This document shows positions 16,409-24,774 of a DNA stretch of 64,000 nucleotides, piece after piece. Origin of the DNA: Pelosinus sp. IPA-1. Lineage in GTDB: Bacteria; Bacillota; Negativicutes; DSM-13327. Position numbers and translations under genes: made by a program. The stretch covers positions 124,001-188,000 of the forward strand of contig NZ_BSVC01000007.1 of assembly GCF_030269905.1 (NCBI RefSeq), in the 5' to 3' direction. Each line of letters begins with the position of its first letter. Position 1 is the stretch's first letter. The notes under the pieces were generated by a model, which did no database searches, was not told the DNA's origin, and worked only from the letters and a program-made list of their open reading frames with translations.

Positions 16409-17284
16409 TTATTGGAATGACTGAATGACAAAATTCCTGAATTTTTGAGCAGCAGGAGACAGATAACGTTCTTTTATCCAAGCGATACCAATAGTGCGCT
16501 GGCATAAGGGCTTAGAGATAGGTAAGAAAGAAATCTTCGCTTTATCTAAGCCAAATACATGTGGAATTAAAGCAACACCAAGTTTGGCTTCGACTAGTCC
16601 AGCAACTGTCATAATTTCTTCCCCTTCAAAGGTGATATATGGATCGATTTTTGCCTCTTTAAAGAATTGATCTGTTAGAATGCGGAGGCCATAATCTTTT
16701 TTGAAGGTAATAATGGGTTCCGCCGCAATTTCTTTAAGTTCAATAGAGTCACGCTTATCTAGGGAATGACCATGAGGGATAACAACAAATAACTCTTCAG
16801 CAAAGAGAGGTTCCCATTCCACGTGCTCTCTTGTTGCTACAGGAGAGCAGAGGCATAAATCAATTTCACCACTTTCCAGTTGGTCCAATAAGAGGGTAGT
16901 AGTATTTTGATAAAGCTTAAATTGTATATTAGGGCATGTTAGGCGGAATTTACTTAATAAACCTGGCACAAGATTTGATCCTAGGGAATGGAGAAAGGAT
17001 AAGGATACGCTGCCGTGATCGGGATGAATTAAATCATGAATGGCTTGTTTTCCTGCGGTAATTTCCTGCATCGACTTTTCAACATACTGGAGAAAGATTT
17101 CTCCATAACGATTAAGTACAACGTTTTTTCCACGGCGTTCAAATAAGGGAAAGCCCAGTTCTTCCTCTAATTTAGCAATGGAACGGCTAAGGGCTGGTTG
17201 AGAAATAGATAGTTGTTCAGCGGCATGAGTAACATGCTGTAACTCCGCCACTAGCTTAAAGTATTCAAGTTGATGCCATTCCAT
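16409..17284 (-). CDS. LysR-family transcriptional regulator
   Basis: DNA-binding regulator of 291 residues. An N-terminal winged helix-turn-helix covers about residues 1-60 (MEWHQLEYFKLVAE, THAAEQLSISQPALSRSIAK, LEEELGFPLFERRGK), and the effector-binding domain covers about 90-291. I start at ATG 17284, nine bases after AAAGGTGG; an in-frame GTG at 17296 is less well placed. It is divergent from an MFS transporter gene with 192 bases between the starts, and copies of TATATAATCA and an inverted repeat in that gap look like its binding sites. It probably controls the transporter; the effector is unknown. Confidence 0.92.
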   Translation of the reverse strand: MEWHQLEYFKLVAELQHVTHAAEQLSISQPALSRSIAKLEEELGFPLFERRGKNVVLNRYGEIFLQYVEKSMQEITAGKQAIHDLIHPDHGSVSLSFLHSLGSNLVPGLLSKFRLTCPNIQFKLYQNTTTLLLDQLESGEIDLCLCSPVATREHVEWEPLFAEELFVVIPHGHSLDKRDSIELKEIAAEPIITFKKDYGLRILTDQFFKEAKIDPYITFEGEEIMTVAGLVEAKLGVALIPHVFGLDKAKISFLPISKPLCQRTIGIAWIKERYLSPAAQKFRNFVIQSFQ

Positions 17285-17306
17285 GAAACAAACCACCTTT
17301 TCCTGC

Positions 17307-17395
17307 TATATAATCAGAACTCTTTTGTTAAATCATAACGAGGAGAAGTTAAAATGTCAAACTGATGATATATAATCATATAACATTGATTATAT
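17307..17395. promoter_or_regulatory. candidate LysR operators in the divergent gap
   Basis: TATATAATCA occurs at 17307-17316 and again at 17369-17378; the second forms a 9-bp perfect inverted repeat (ATATAATCA, 17370-17378, with TGATTATAT, 17387-17395; 8-base spacer). LysR-type sites are typically interrupted dyads of about this size. Confidence 0.6.
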
Positions 17396-17476
17396 AAAAA
17401 TGATGCATTGGACATATGATTCATCCAAGTTTAGAATGAAGAGGAAAGTTAAAGAAAAGAAGAAGGATTGGATGTT

Positions 17477-18688
17477 ATGAGGGGAAATATAAAAAAGGGT
17501 GATCCTTTGTATTGGCGGGGAATATCCGCATTATTTTTAGGTAGTTTTGTTACCTTTGCTTTGCTTTATTGTACACAGCCCTTGATTCCTGTTTTTTCAC
17601 AAGAGTTTAAAGTAGCACCTTCTTATGCGAGTCTCTCTATATCCTTTGTTACAGGGTTGTTAGCATTGTTTATGTTAGCTATGTCATGGTTATCGGATGC
17701 AAGAGGGCGAAAAATAGTAATGGGTATAGCTTTGCTGAGTTCTTCCGTGTTAGCTGTCATTATTTCTTTCTGTCAGAACTTTGAAATATTATTAGCCTTG
17801 CGGGCTTTGCAGGGGATTATGCTGGCGGGATATCCTGCGATTGCAATGGCTTATATAAATGAGGAGTTTGATCCAAGTATTGCAGGTTTGGTTATGGGGA
17901 TCTATATTAGTGGCAATTCTGTTGGTGGTTTAACTGGACGTATTATTGTCAGTACTTTGACAGATTATTTTTCATGGCATATCGCCCTGGTCGGTATTGG
18001 TCTGATCAGCCTTTTAGTCAGCATATGGTTCTGGGCTAGCTTACCAGATTCATGTAATTTTTCACCTAAAACCATAGCAATAAAAGAAGTAGTTCCTGCT
18101 TTGGCTAGAAAGTTAAAAAATACAGAGTTATTTCTGCTCTATATGACGGGCTTTTTAATTATGGGAAGCTTTGTTACCTTGTACAATTATATTGGTTATT
18201 CATTAATGTCTCCGCCTTATAACTTAAGTCAGACTGTTGTTGGTTGTATTTTTGGAGTATATCTAATTGGTACCTTTAGCTCCACCTATATGGGAAAACT
18301 TGCTGACAATAGTGGCAGTTCTAAAATTTTATGTTTGTCTGTAGGTATTATGCTGCTAGGTTGTCTGATTACCTTACATGCTAATTTGTATATAAAAATT
18401 ATAGGCGTTGCCATTTTTACGTATGGTTTCTTTGGCAGTCACTCGGTGGCTAGCAGCTGGGTAGGGAAGTGTGCTCATTCTGATAAAGCGCAGGCTGCTT
18501 CTTTATATCTACTTTTTTACTACGTAGGCGCGAGTCTAATTGGAACAATGGGAGGGCAATTTCTCAGCTGGTATGGATGGGAAGGGGTAGTACTTTTAAT
18601 TGGCATATCTCTTATGCTTGCCTTACTGATTGCCGCCTTTCTTTTGGTTAAAGAAGCACGTTATAAAGAAGAACTAATCCGGGTGTAG
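17477..18688 (+). CDS. MFS transporter, YnfM/YybF-type
   Basis: Twelve-helix major facilitator of the drug/sugar-efflux type, about 403 residues. The motif-A-like loop LSDARGRK lies between TM2 and TM3 and the motif around RALQGIMLAGYPAIAMAYI follows. The divergent LysR regulator is a common pairing for this family. I chose ATG 17477, nine bases after AGAAGGA; the frame also opens with a TTG at 17468 that has no spacing from the RBS. A clear terminator follows. Substrate cannot be predicted. Confidence 0.9.
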   Translation: MRGNIKKGDPLYWRGISALFLGSFVTFALLYCTQPLIPVFSQEFKVAPSYASLSISFVTGLLALFMLAMSWLSDARGRKIVMGIALLSSSVLAVIISFCQNFEILLALRALQGIMLAGYPAIAMAYINEEFDPSIAGLVMGIYISGNSVGGLTGRIIVSTLTDYFSWHIALVGIGLISLLVSIWFWASLPDSCNFSPKTIAIKEVVPALARKLKNTELFLLYMTGFLIMGSFVTLYNYIGYSLMSPPYNLSQTVVGCIFGVYLIGTFSSTYMGKLADNSGSSKILCLSVGIMLLGCLITLHANLYIKIIGVAIFTYGFFGSHSVASSWVGKCAHSDKAQAASLYLLFYYVGASLIGTMGGQFLSWYGWEGVVLLIGISLMLALLIAAFLLVKEARYKEELIRV

Positions 18689-18742
18689 AGTGGCATTGAC
18701 TAATATTATTAACAAAAATAATGACGTGGTTCGAATAATGGA

Positions 18743-18776
18743 AAAGACCTTACCAATTTAGGTAAGGTCTTTCTAC
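18743..18776 (+). terminator. terminator after the MFS gene
   Basis: AAAGACCTTACC, loop AATTTA, and the exact complement, followed by T/C-rich bases. Confidence 0.82.
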
Positions 18777-18795
18777 ATTGCTCCTTAAAAGGATA

Positions 18796-18936
18796 CTAGT
18801 TCTTGTTGGCAATTTTCCGTAAGCAATAGACAAGATTCTCTTTTTCACGATGAAAATTTATACATTGACAACATTTACCGTGCCGTTCGCAATCTGTTTT
18901 TGGACAGGTGCAGTTTTGTTCGTTACATCCAGCCAT
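18796..18936 (-). CDS. small Cys-rich protein (46 residues)
   Basis: A 46-residue reading frame from ATG 18936 to TAG 18796 with GGAGG eight bases before the start. It contains eight cysteines, in the pattern C4, C9-x-C11, C16, C22-C23-x-C25 and C38 (for example NCTCPKTDCERHGKCCQC), which suggests a metal-binding miniprotein. The sequence resembles a family of short conserved Cys-rich proteins in anaerobes (possibly DUF6485; from memory, not checked). Function unknown. It faces the MFS gene across a terminator and precedes another CxxC protein gene on the same strand. Confidence 0.8.
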   Translation of the reverse strand: MAGCNEQNCTCPKTDCERHGKCCQCINFHREKENLVYCLRKIANKN

Positions 18937-19073
18937 AAGTGACCTCCATCCTATTTAGAAATTTAATTTAATTACGTTTATTTTAATGCGAAATGGAAAG
19001 GGAGTAAAGAGATTTTTTATAGTGGAAGAAAGGAGAACGCTATTAAAATAAATTGGCAAGGAAGAGTGGATAA

Positions 19074-19106
19074 ATAAAAAAAGCCCCTGTCATAAGACAG
19101 GGACTT
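19074..19106 (-). terminator. terminator after the CxxC zinc-ribbon gene
   Basis: On the minus strand GTCCCTGTC, loop TTAT, GACAGGGGC, then a T run, starting ten bases after the stop codon. Confidence 0.88.
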
Positions 19107-19115
19107 TCTGACATC

Positions 19116-19409
19116 CTAGCGGTTCTGGCTAAAGCAATCTCTGCAATATACAGGACGGTCGCCGCTTGGACGGAAAGGAACTTGTGTTTCAACACCACAT
19201 GAAGCGCAAGTAGCGTCATGCATTTCGCGTTGTTGGTAGTTGCTGTTACGGCCACCGTTACCATTTCTTTGTTTGTGAGCTGCTCTACATGAAGGGCAAC
19301 GTCCTGGTTCGTTGGTGAAACCTTTTTCAGCGAAGAAATCTTGTTCTGAAGCTGAGAATACGAATTGGTCTGCGCAATCGCGGCAAGTTAAAGTTTTGTC
19401 TTGAGTCAT
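19116..19409 (-). CDS. zinc-ribbon protein with CxxC-x17-CxxC domain
   Basis: A 97-residue protein with two zinc ribbons. The N-terminal one has CRDC (residues 9-12) and CPSC (about 38-41); the C-terminal one is CASC, exactly 17 residues, then CRDC, the pattern that defines the CxxC-x17-CxxC family of small Firmicute proteins. Between them is a Gly/Asn/Arg-rich linker (KQRNGNGGRNSNYQQ) suggestive of nucleic-acid binding. Function not established. RBS AGGAGG precedes ATG 19409, and a promoter lies about 125 bases upstream with a hairpin-bearing leader. Confidence 0.9.
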   Translation of the reverse strand: MTQDKTLTCRDCADQFVFSASEQDFFAEKGFTNEPGRCPSCRAAHKQRNGNGGRNSNYQQREMHDATCASCGVETQVPFRPSGDRPVYCRDCFSQNR

Positions 19410-19532
19410 GTTTTGTATAGCCTCCTAAAATCTGTTACTAAAATAGGTAATGAGAATTTCATTGTCTCTTATTAAAGTAACCTTTAACAAGGACGGATGT
19501 CAGCCCCAATCGATCTATTTGAGTGCTTCTAA

Positions 19533-19561
19533 ACTATACGCCAAATTAGGAAAAAAGTAAA
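19533..19561 (-). promoter_or_regulatory. promoter of the zinc-ribbon gene
   Basis: On the minus strand TTTACT (19561-19556), 17-base spacer, TATAGT (19538-19533). It leaves an untranslated leader of about 115 bases containing small hairpins (TTAAAGG-TTA-CTTTAA among them), a feature of cold- or stress-regulated mRNAs in general; no specific family recognised. Confidence 0.6.
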
Positions 19562-19895
19562 GAGATTTCTTTTTAAAAATTGAAAAAAATTATTTTTTTG
19601 TAAAAAGGTTTTATTTTAATGTATCATGGAGAAAAGGTTTCTCTACATTTCTGAGTAAAAGTTTCTTAATCAAGGATTTTCATGACGGCTTAATAAAACT
19701 CCTGCCCAACGACTTAAGATAGCAAATAAGTGCTACTCAATCAAAGATATTCTTTATTTTCCTTAGAACTAAATCTTAAGCATTTCAAAAGTGCGTCAGT
19801 AGTATTGGATCTGCTACAGAAAAAAGCCAGCAACGTATTGGCAGTGCGTTACTGGCTGTTCCCTTTTTACTTCTAAAGCGTTCTTAACCCAAAGC
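19562..19895. other. gap of 334 bases, AT-rich, with one terminator
   Basis: No gene seen. Poly-A/T tracts occupy about 19560-19620. The only clear element is a hairpin at 19820-19858 (AGCCAG-C-AACG against CGTT-A-CTGGCT) followed on the minus strand by a T run; it ends the small gene at 19896-20108. Confidence 0.6.
19820..19858 (-). terminator. terminator after the 70-residue gene
   Basis: Ten-pair stem with one mismatch, then CTTTTTT on the minus strand, about 40 bases after the stop codon. Confidence 0.75.
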
Positions 19896-20108
19896 TTACT
19901 CTAGATCTGGCTTGCCTGTCTGTCTGTCTGTTCGTCTGTATTCATCGTCTGCATCACCGCCCTCGAGATGCGTTTCGGTATAATTAATGGGGTTTTCAAC
20001 TTGTCCGGAACGTTTCAATTCTTGGTACAAAATTTGCCGTTTATCATCGGGTAGTTTTGGGACGATTTGGTTAATTTCTGACCATTCTTTAATATGTCTC
20101 TTAGTCAT
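19896..20108 (-). CDS. hypothetical protein, 70 residues
   Basis: A small hydrophilic protein (start MTKRHIKEWSEINQIVPKLP, acidic and Arg-rich end). A good AGGAGG stands before ATG 20108 and a terminator follows, which supports a real gene. No domain recognised. The C-terminal codons contain a short TCTG-type repeat on the + strand that yields the Arg-Thr-Asp-Arg-Gln-Thr segment. Confidence 0.65.
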   Translation of the reverse strand: MTKRHIKEWSEINQIVPKLPDDKRQILYQELKRSGQVENPINYTETHLEGGDADDEYRRTDRQTGKPDLE

Positions 20109-20496
20109 ATAGCACCTCCTTCTTTAGATCTTACTTTTATTATGTCCAAAAGATATATGAAAAGTCTTCAAAAACTTTTCTTCATATAATACTTAGCCGA
20201 AACGATTTAAGTAAAAGAGTCTTTTATTATAAAATCAAACTAGAAAGCCGTATTGCCCTATTGTTGCTTTAATAAATTAGGATAATAGGGAATTATCAGG
20301 CTTGCTTTTTTTACGTCAAATAGCAACGGTTGAATTACATGTGGTTATTACTAAAATAATACTGTATTATTTCTAATGATATAACTAGATGTATCATTAA
20401 AATTTTAGGCATAAAATAAAGTGGTCAAGCAGGGAACTAAGGATTTTCAGGCGAATGAGAGAGAGAAAGAAAGCATGGTGGAAAGGAGGAATAAAG
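20109..20496. other. gap of 388 bases with a candidate untranslated RNA or leader
   Basis: No coding frame. TATAAT at 20187-20192 could be a -10 box. A stem with internal loop follows (AAGCC...CCCTATT against AATAGGG...GGCTT, about 20249-20306) and ends in GCTTTTTTT (to 20313), terminator-like on the + strand although no + gene precedes it. The remainder is AT-rich lead-in to the hemerythrin gene. Confidence 0.4.
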
Positions 20497-20916
20497 ATGG
20501 CATTTTTTAAATGGGATGAAGCATATTCTACAAATGTGCAAGAATTTGACAATGACCATAAGAAATTAATTGACTTATTTAATGGGGTTTATAAGCAAGT
20601 ATTTGAGTGTGAAGACTTGGAAGAGGAGAGGGCTTTAACACATCAGACATTAGTGGAATTGTTAGAATATGTGAAATATCATTTTACAGCAGAAGAAGAA
20701 TTAATGATAAAGTTTAATTTTCCTCAATATGTAGAACATAAAAAGGAACATGAGTATTATATACAAGAAGTAAATAAATTTTTAGAACAGCACAATGAAG
20801 GAGTAGTCGCTCTGTCTTTTCCTACCTTTATGTTTCTTAAAGAGTGGATTACGAAACATATTATGGTTCGCGATAAAAGTTATGGAAAGTTCTTTAATGA
20901 TAACGGCATAAACTAA
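20497..20916 (+). CDS. bacteriohemerythrin
   Basis: Di-iron O2-binding four-helix protein of 139 residues, probably for oxygen sensing, delivery or protection in an anaerobe. Iron ligands visible: His in DNDHKKLIDLFN, His and Glu in YHFTAEEELM, two His in YVEHKKEHEYY, and the His/Asp of HIMVRDKSYGKFF, the complete family set. I start at ATG 20497, six bases after GGAGGA; an earlier in-frame ATG (20455) would add 14 unusual residues. It is a single gene with its own terminator. Confidence 0.95.
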   Translation: MAFFKWDEAYSTNVQEFDNDHKKLIDLFNGVYKQVFECEDLEEERALTHQTLVELLEYVKYHFTAEEELMIKFNFPQYVEHKKEHEYYIQEVNKFLEQHNEGVVALSFPTFMFLKEWITKHIMVRDKSYGKFFNDNGIN

Positions 20917-20948
20917 AAAACTGTCGAAGGAAAATTTGAATAGCAATA

Positions 20949-20990
20949 GAAAAAAACTATCTTACGTGATAAACATAAGGTAGTTTTTTC
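20949..20990. terminator. terminator between hemerythrin and pgaD genes
   Basis: AAAAAACTA-T-CTTA against TAAG-G-TAGTTTTTT with a loop around GTGATAAACA; A and T runs at both ends make it useful for both convergent transcripts. Confidence 0.8.
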
Positions 20991-21559
20991 TATTCTATCA
21001 GCTTTCTGTGAAGTGTAGGGAAATAGATTGTTTTTGTTTTAAGTGAAGCATCAGTTAGCTTCTTCCAGGGCAAGGGACTTACTCTTTCCAAGTATAAACA
21101 GGGAGAGGTTGATGACAATCTTTTTAGCAGGGTAAGGGTAAAACTAAACTGCGTTGGTGCAATCAACGCATATTTGGCGTCATGGGCATTGATAATAGTT
21201 TCTACTGGTACATTAAAAGCTAGGGCTAATGTGGAGCTCGGAATCGTAGCAGGGGGTTTGCGACGGTCTAAGCCGCCATAACACAAATAGTTCCATGATG
21301 ACCAGCTTATTAATGAGATAAGAATAAGTAGAGCAAAGATAAAGGTATACAGCATCATTTCTAGAGTGGATTTGGGCGATGAATAGGGAGAAAAGTCTAA
21401 GATAAGCCAATGGTCCATGAATATGGGAAAAGTAGCAATTAGTAATGGATAAAAAAAATAAAGAAAGAATATCCAAAATAATGCGGAAAAAAAAGTTTCT
21501 AAGATACGTAGTAAGAAACTCTTTAGTTGTGGTTTATTGATTAGTAAGTGATTACCTAT
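20990..21559 (-). CDS. pgaD: PgaD-like poly-N-acetylglucosamine synthase accessory subunit, apparent AUA or AUU start
   Basis: Small two-helix membrane partner of the PgaC glycosyltransferase. The frame encodes GNHLLINKPQLKSFLLRILE then a first TM (about residues 22-50, FFSALFWIFFLYFF), a second TM (MLYTFIFALLILISLISWSSW) and a basic cytoplasmic tail with RRKPP. The layout and N-terminus resemble E. coli PgaD, though at 189 residues it is longer. No ATG, GTG or TTG occurs in frame before the second TM (first ATG is 21418). A strong GGGGGTG sits five bases before an ATA at 21559, exactly where a start is expected; an in-frame ATT at 21586 behind GAGGAG is the alternative. It follows pgaC in the operon. 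Confidence 0.7.
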   Translation of the reverse strand: MGNHLLINKPQLKSFLLRILETFFSALFWIFFLYFFYPLLIATFPIFMDHWLILDFSPYSSPKSTLEMMLYTFIFALLILISLISWSSWNYLCYGGLDRRKPPATIPSSTLALAFNVPVETIINAHDAKYALIAPTQFSFTLTLLKRLSSTSPCLYLERVSPLPWKKLTDASLKTKTIYFPTLHRKLIE

Positions 21560-21613
21560 TTTATCACCCCCGAAGATGCTAGCAATACTGGCCTTAGCTC
21601 CTCAAAAAATATT

Positions 21614-22858
21614 TTAGGATAAACCTCGATCTGGGCTCACCCATGTTGCAGGGGCCCCCATTTTACGAAAAAGGGCAGTCGGTGTAGCCTTGACTGTTGC
21701 GAATGCAGTAAGTATCCAGTAAACCCAAGGATACCATATTACCCAAAATACATATTTAAAAAGACCTTTTTCATAACGTTTATCGATATAAAGTGCCACA
21801 CTAAATTGTATAACTGAGATCAAAACTAATAGAGATCCCTTCCAACCAGGAAGTAAACTCATAGCATGAAGATTCATAAATGGAAATAGAAAGCTTAGAA
21901 TCCATAGGGACAGAAAAGTAACATAGGTGTAGGACCACATGACTGATGTTACATATTCAAGATATACAGGCCACATACGGCGCTGGCGCCAATCTTTCCA
22001 AATGTTAATATGACGCCTTATGACTTCACCGCCTCCTTGGGCCCAGCGAACGCGTTGCTTCCATAGACCTGATAAACTTTCTGGCACTAAAATCCAACAC
22101 AGGGCATTCGGTTCATAGCGAATATCCCAAAAACGTTTTTCTAGCTTCCAAGTAATATTGATATCATCAGTAATCATATCAATGTCCCAAAGATCTACAT
22201 CCAAGAGGGCTTGCTTACGAAAAGCAACGATGACACCTGAGACAGTTAATACCTTGCCTAAGATTCGCTGAGTTCGTTTAATCATACCAATAATAGAAGA
22301 GTATTCACCTACTTGAATTTTCGCTAGTAAGGTAGTGCGGTTTCGTACTCTAGGGTTTCCTGTAACCGCGCCGACCCTAGGACCGCTTAAAAAGTGACCA
22401 ACCATCCAATGGATTGCATCAGCATCAAGATGGGCATCTGCATCGATGGTAAGAATAATATCTCCACGACTTGCTAAGGTTCCATAACGTAGTGCAGTGG
22501 GTTTTCCTTTATTTTCTTGTAGCCGTAGGAAGCGCAGTTTGGGGTAACGGTCTACCATTTCTTCCAATATAGCAGGTGTTTTATCAATACTGCCATCATC
22601 TACGACAATCACCTCAAAATTTGGGTAATTCGATGATAAGATACTAAGAATCGTACTAGAAATTGAGATTTCTTCATTGTGGGTAGGAATAAGAACAGAT
22701 ACAAAAGGATATTGATCAAATATGGGTGCTTCACGGCTTTTGTTATGTTCACGCCGAAAATAAAAGAACAATGCACCCAATGTCCAAAGTATGCTCATAG
22801 CGAAAGGGTAGTAGAAAAGAAAGTTTATAAAAAAAGTAAATATTGTGCTAGTAAGCAT
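21614..22858 (-). CDS. pgaC: poly-beta-1,6-N-acetyl-D-glucosamine synthase
   Basis: Processive GT2 glycosyltransferase in the inner membrane that makes PNAG from UDP-GlcNAc. One or more N-terminal TM helices, then the catalytic domain: SVLIPTHNEE, VVVDDGSID, ILTIDADAHLD (the DxD-type Asp), the acceptor Asp in ITDDINITWKLE, and QRVRWAQGG (QxxRW). Three or more C-terminal TM helices follow. I start at ATG 22858, six bases after AAAGGAG, giving 414 residues; the frame is open further upstream into pgaB but those residues look non-conserved. It sits between pgaB and pgaD in a leftward operon. Confidence 0.94.
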   Translation of the reverse strand: MLTSTIFTFFINFLFYYPFAMSILWTLGALFFYFRREHNKSREAPIFDQYPFVSVLIPTHNEEISISSTILSILSSNYPNFEVIVVDDGSIDKTPAILEEMVDRYPKLRFLRLQENKGKPTALRYGTLASRGDIILTIDADAHLDADAIHWMVGHFLSGPRVGAVTGNPRVRNRTTLLAKIQVGEYSSIIGMIKRTQRILGKVLTVSGVIVAFRKQALLDVDLWDIDMITDDINITWKLEKRFWDIRYEPNALCWILVPESLSGLWKQRVRWAQGGGEVIRRHINIWKDWRQRRMWPVYLEYVTSVMWSYTYVTFLSLWILSFLFPFMNLHAMSLLPGWKGSLLVLISVIQFSVALYIDKRYEKGLFKYVFWVIWYPWVYWILTAFATVKATPTALFRKMGAPATWVSPDRGLS

Positions 22859-22889
22859 AAGAAGCTCCTTTTTCATTGGGTAGGGTGGA

Positions 22890-24740
22890 TTATGGAGATG
22901 AAAATATATTTTCAGGGTAAAAAGCAAAATGAATGGCATGTTTGCTTTTTAAAGTAGCAACTTGCTGTTGTAATTCTCTGATATTAAGCCATTGTTTTTT
23001 ATTCCAGTCGTAGGTTTGTAACTTAAAGACTACTTTAGAGGCATTGACTTTATTTTTTAAAGCTGTATCTGCAAGTTGGCCCAACCAGACAAAGGGCTTA
23101 TCATACTGCTTTTCCATATAGGGGTAAGCCATCACAATGGTGTAATCGTAAGTGGTGAGGTATTGATCATAATTTTGGGCCAACCAAAATTCAGATTGAG
23201 GCTCAGTTATAATGGTAGGGTATAAGTTACGTGCTGTTGCTAGATAAGGGCGATACTGCTTCATCGCTAGGATCAGTTTTTTAGTTAAATCTGTTAAAGC
23301 CTTTGTTTTGATTTGTGTCCATTGGGCTTGGGTGCCACTGTCTTGTAAGATTTCAGGAGTTAATGCTAGACCTGTAGCATTATAAAAGGATTTCTTTGCT
23401 GCTGGTGAAAAATCCTCATAGTCGTTAAGATATAAATCATCTTGAAATAAGATACCGTCAATGTAACTATAAGCTGCTAGGTCGCTAAATAGTGCTTCTA
23501 AATGTGTTTGTACCTCTGGACTAAATGGTGTTGCTCGATTGTACCAACCCTGCCCTTTCTCAGAGTAGGAAATAACTGTATCTTCTGGTCGATCTTTTAA
23601 CAGCCATTGGCAGGCCAAGGTAGGCATCCAAGCATAAACTGTAAATCCTTCTTTACGGAGTTTTGCAGCGATATGACTGAAAATGTCAGCGCGAACAGGA
23701 GCTTCTTTCGTATAAAAATAAACACTTTCGATGTTTCCATTCCCATTTATATCACTAAATGCTTGTAAGAAGATTGTATTTATTTCGGCAGCACGCAAAG
23801 ATTCAATTGCTAGGGCAAGATTGTTTTCCGTTTGGCTAGCATTTAGTGGATCATAAATAAGATCAATGTCAAGTTGCGCAGCCTTCATTTGCTTAGATGT
23901 ATGAGTACCTGATTTTAGAAAATTAGCAAATTTGTCTCCTGTCAAATTTGTTTCTATAATTCCTCGGCGGGCATTTGCCATGCTGGAGGGAGTTAAAGCG
24001 TTAAAATCACCATCTAGCCCTAAAAACAAGGTGAAACCTTCTTTCTGGGCAATGTCAATTGCAGATTTTGTGTAACTGCCATAAGGCCAAGCAATCGCTT
24101 TTGCCTTGTGTCCGAGTTCCTTTTCAAAGACGGCCTGGCTTTGCTTTAAATCACTTTGTATTCGTTGGCGATAGATAGCAATGGATTCATATTGTCCGTG
24201 AATATATTGCAAGGATTCCGCCATCTTTCCGCTATCACCTTGGGGGTTCGTCGTGACGGAGCGATGAGATTGGTGAGAATGAGAAGCAAAAGAAACCAAT
24301 CCTGACTTTTCCATTTCCCGGATTTGTTCCCATGTGACTACCTTTCCTACATCCGGTGGAGCATAGTCTGCCCAAGAGGTGACAATGGCTGAGACTGCAG
24401 GGTAATTATATTCTTTAAGTAGTGGATATACCTTGGTGTAAAATGATAGATAACCATCATCAAACGTAAGCAAAAGAGGCTTATCGGGTAAAGGGGTACC
24501 CTGGGTAGAGGCCTCAATGTATTGATCTAATGATATAGGATGATAGCCATTCTTTTTGAGAAATTCAAAGTGTTCTTTTAATGTATTGGGAGTAATCGTA
24601 AAGGTGTTGTAGGGGTGTTCCACAACATCATGATAACAAAGAATCATAACACCCTTTTCCTCTGCTGCAATCACTGGGCTTATAAAGGATAGAAAAAGCA
24701 GTAAGGATAAAGCTGTGGTAAGCAAGATATTAGGAACCAT
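22890..24740 (-). CDS. pgaB: poly-beta-1,6-N-acetyl-D-glucosamine N-deacetylase
   Basis: Periplasmic enzyme that partly de-N-acetylates PNAG so that it can be exported. A Sec signal (about residues 1-25, ending SFISPVIA-A) is followed by a CE4 polysaccharide deacetylase domain (about 28-285: MILCYHDVV, LTFDDGY with catalytic and metal Asp, SHSHQSH metal His, AWPYGSYT) and a C-terminal glycoside-hydrolase-like domain (about 290-610) with GILFQDDLYL, as in full-length PgaB. At 616 residues it is a little shorter than E. coli PgaB. Oddity: there is no lipobox Cys, whereas E. coli PgaB is a lipoprotein. RBS AAAGGAG, start ATG 24740. Confidence 0.93.
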   Translation of the reverse strand: MVPNILLTTALSLLLFLSFISPVIAAEEKGVMILCYHDVVEHPYNTFTITPNTLKEHFEFLKKNGYHPISLDQYIEASTQGTPLPDKPLLLTFDDGYLSFYTKVYPLLKEYNYPAVSAIVTSWADYAPPDVGKVVTWEQIREMEKSGLVSFASHSHQSHRSVTTNPQGDSGKMAESLQYIHGQYESIAIYRQRIQSDLKQSQAVFEKELGHKAKAIAWPYGSYTKSAIDIAQKEGFTLFLGLDGDFNALTPSSMANARRGIIETNLTGDKFANFLKSGTHTSKQMKAAQLDIDLIYDPLNASQTENNLALAIESLRAAEINTIFLQAFSDINGNGNIESVYFYTKEAPVRADIFSHIAAKLRKEGFTVYAWMPTLACQWLLKDRPEDTVISYSEKGQGWYNRATPFSPEVQTHLEALFSDLAAYSYIDGILFQDDLYLNDYEDFSPAAKKSFYNATGLALTPEILQDSGTQAQWTQIKTKALTDLTKKLILAMKQYRPYLATARNLYPTIITEPQSEFWLAQNYDQYLTTYDYTIVMAYPYMEKQYDKPFVWLGQLADTALKNKVNASKVVFKLQTYDWNKKQWLNIRELQQQVATLKSKHAIHFAFYPENIFSSP

Positions 24741-24774
24741 ATCTGTTCTCCTTTCTAGACGGGGGGGCAGTGAA

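Noticed and set aside
19913-19940. TCTG-type short tandem repeat
   Set aside because: It lies in the coding end of the small gene at 19896-20108, is only a few units long and imperfect; no phase-variation signal.
21213-21476. Overlapping 87-residue minus-strand frame beginning MDILSLFFLS
   Set aside because: It is a second frame over pgaD; the pgaD frame gives the conserved two-helix protein.
21421-21480. Suspected frameshift in pgaD at the poly-T tract
   Set aside because: When the run is counted correctly (eight T on the minus strand) the N-terminal and C-terminal parts are in one frame; only the start codon is abnormal.
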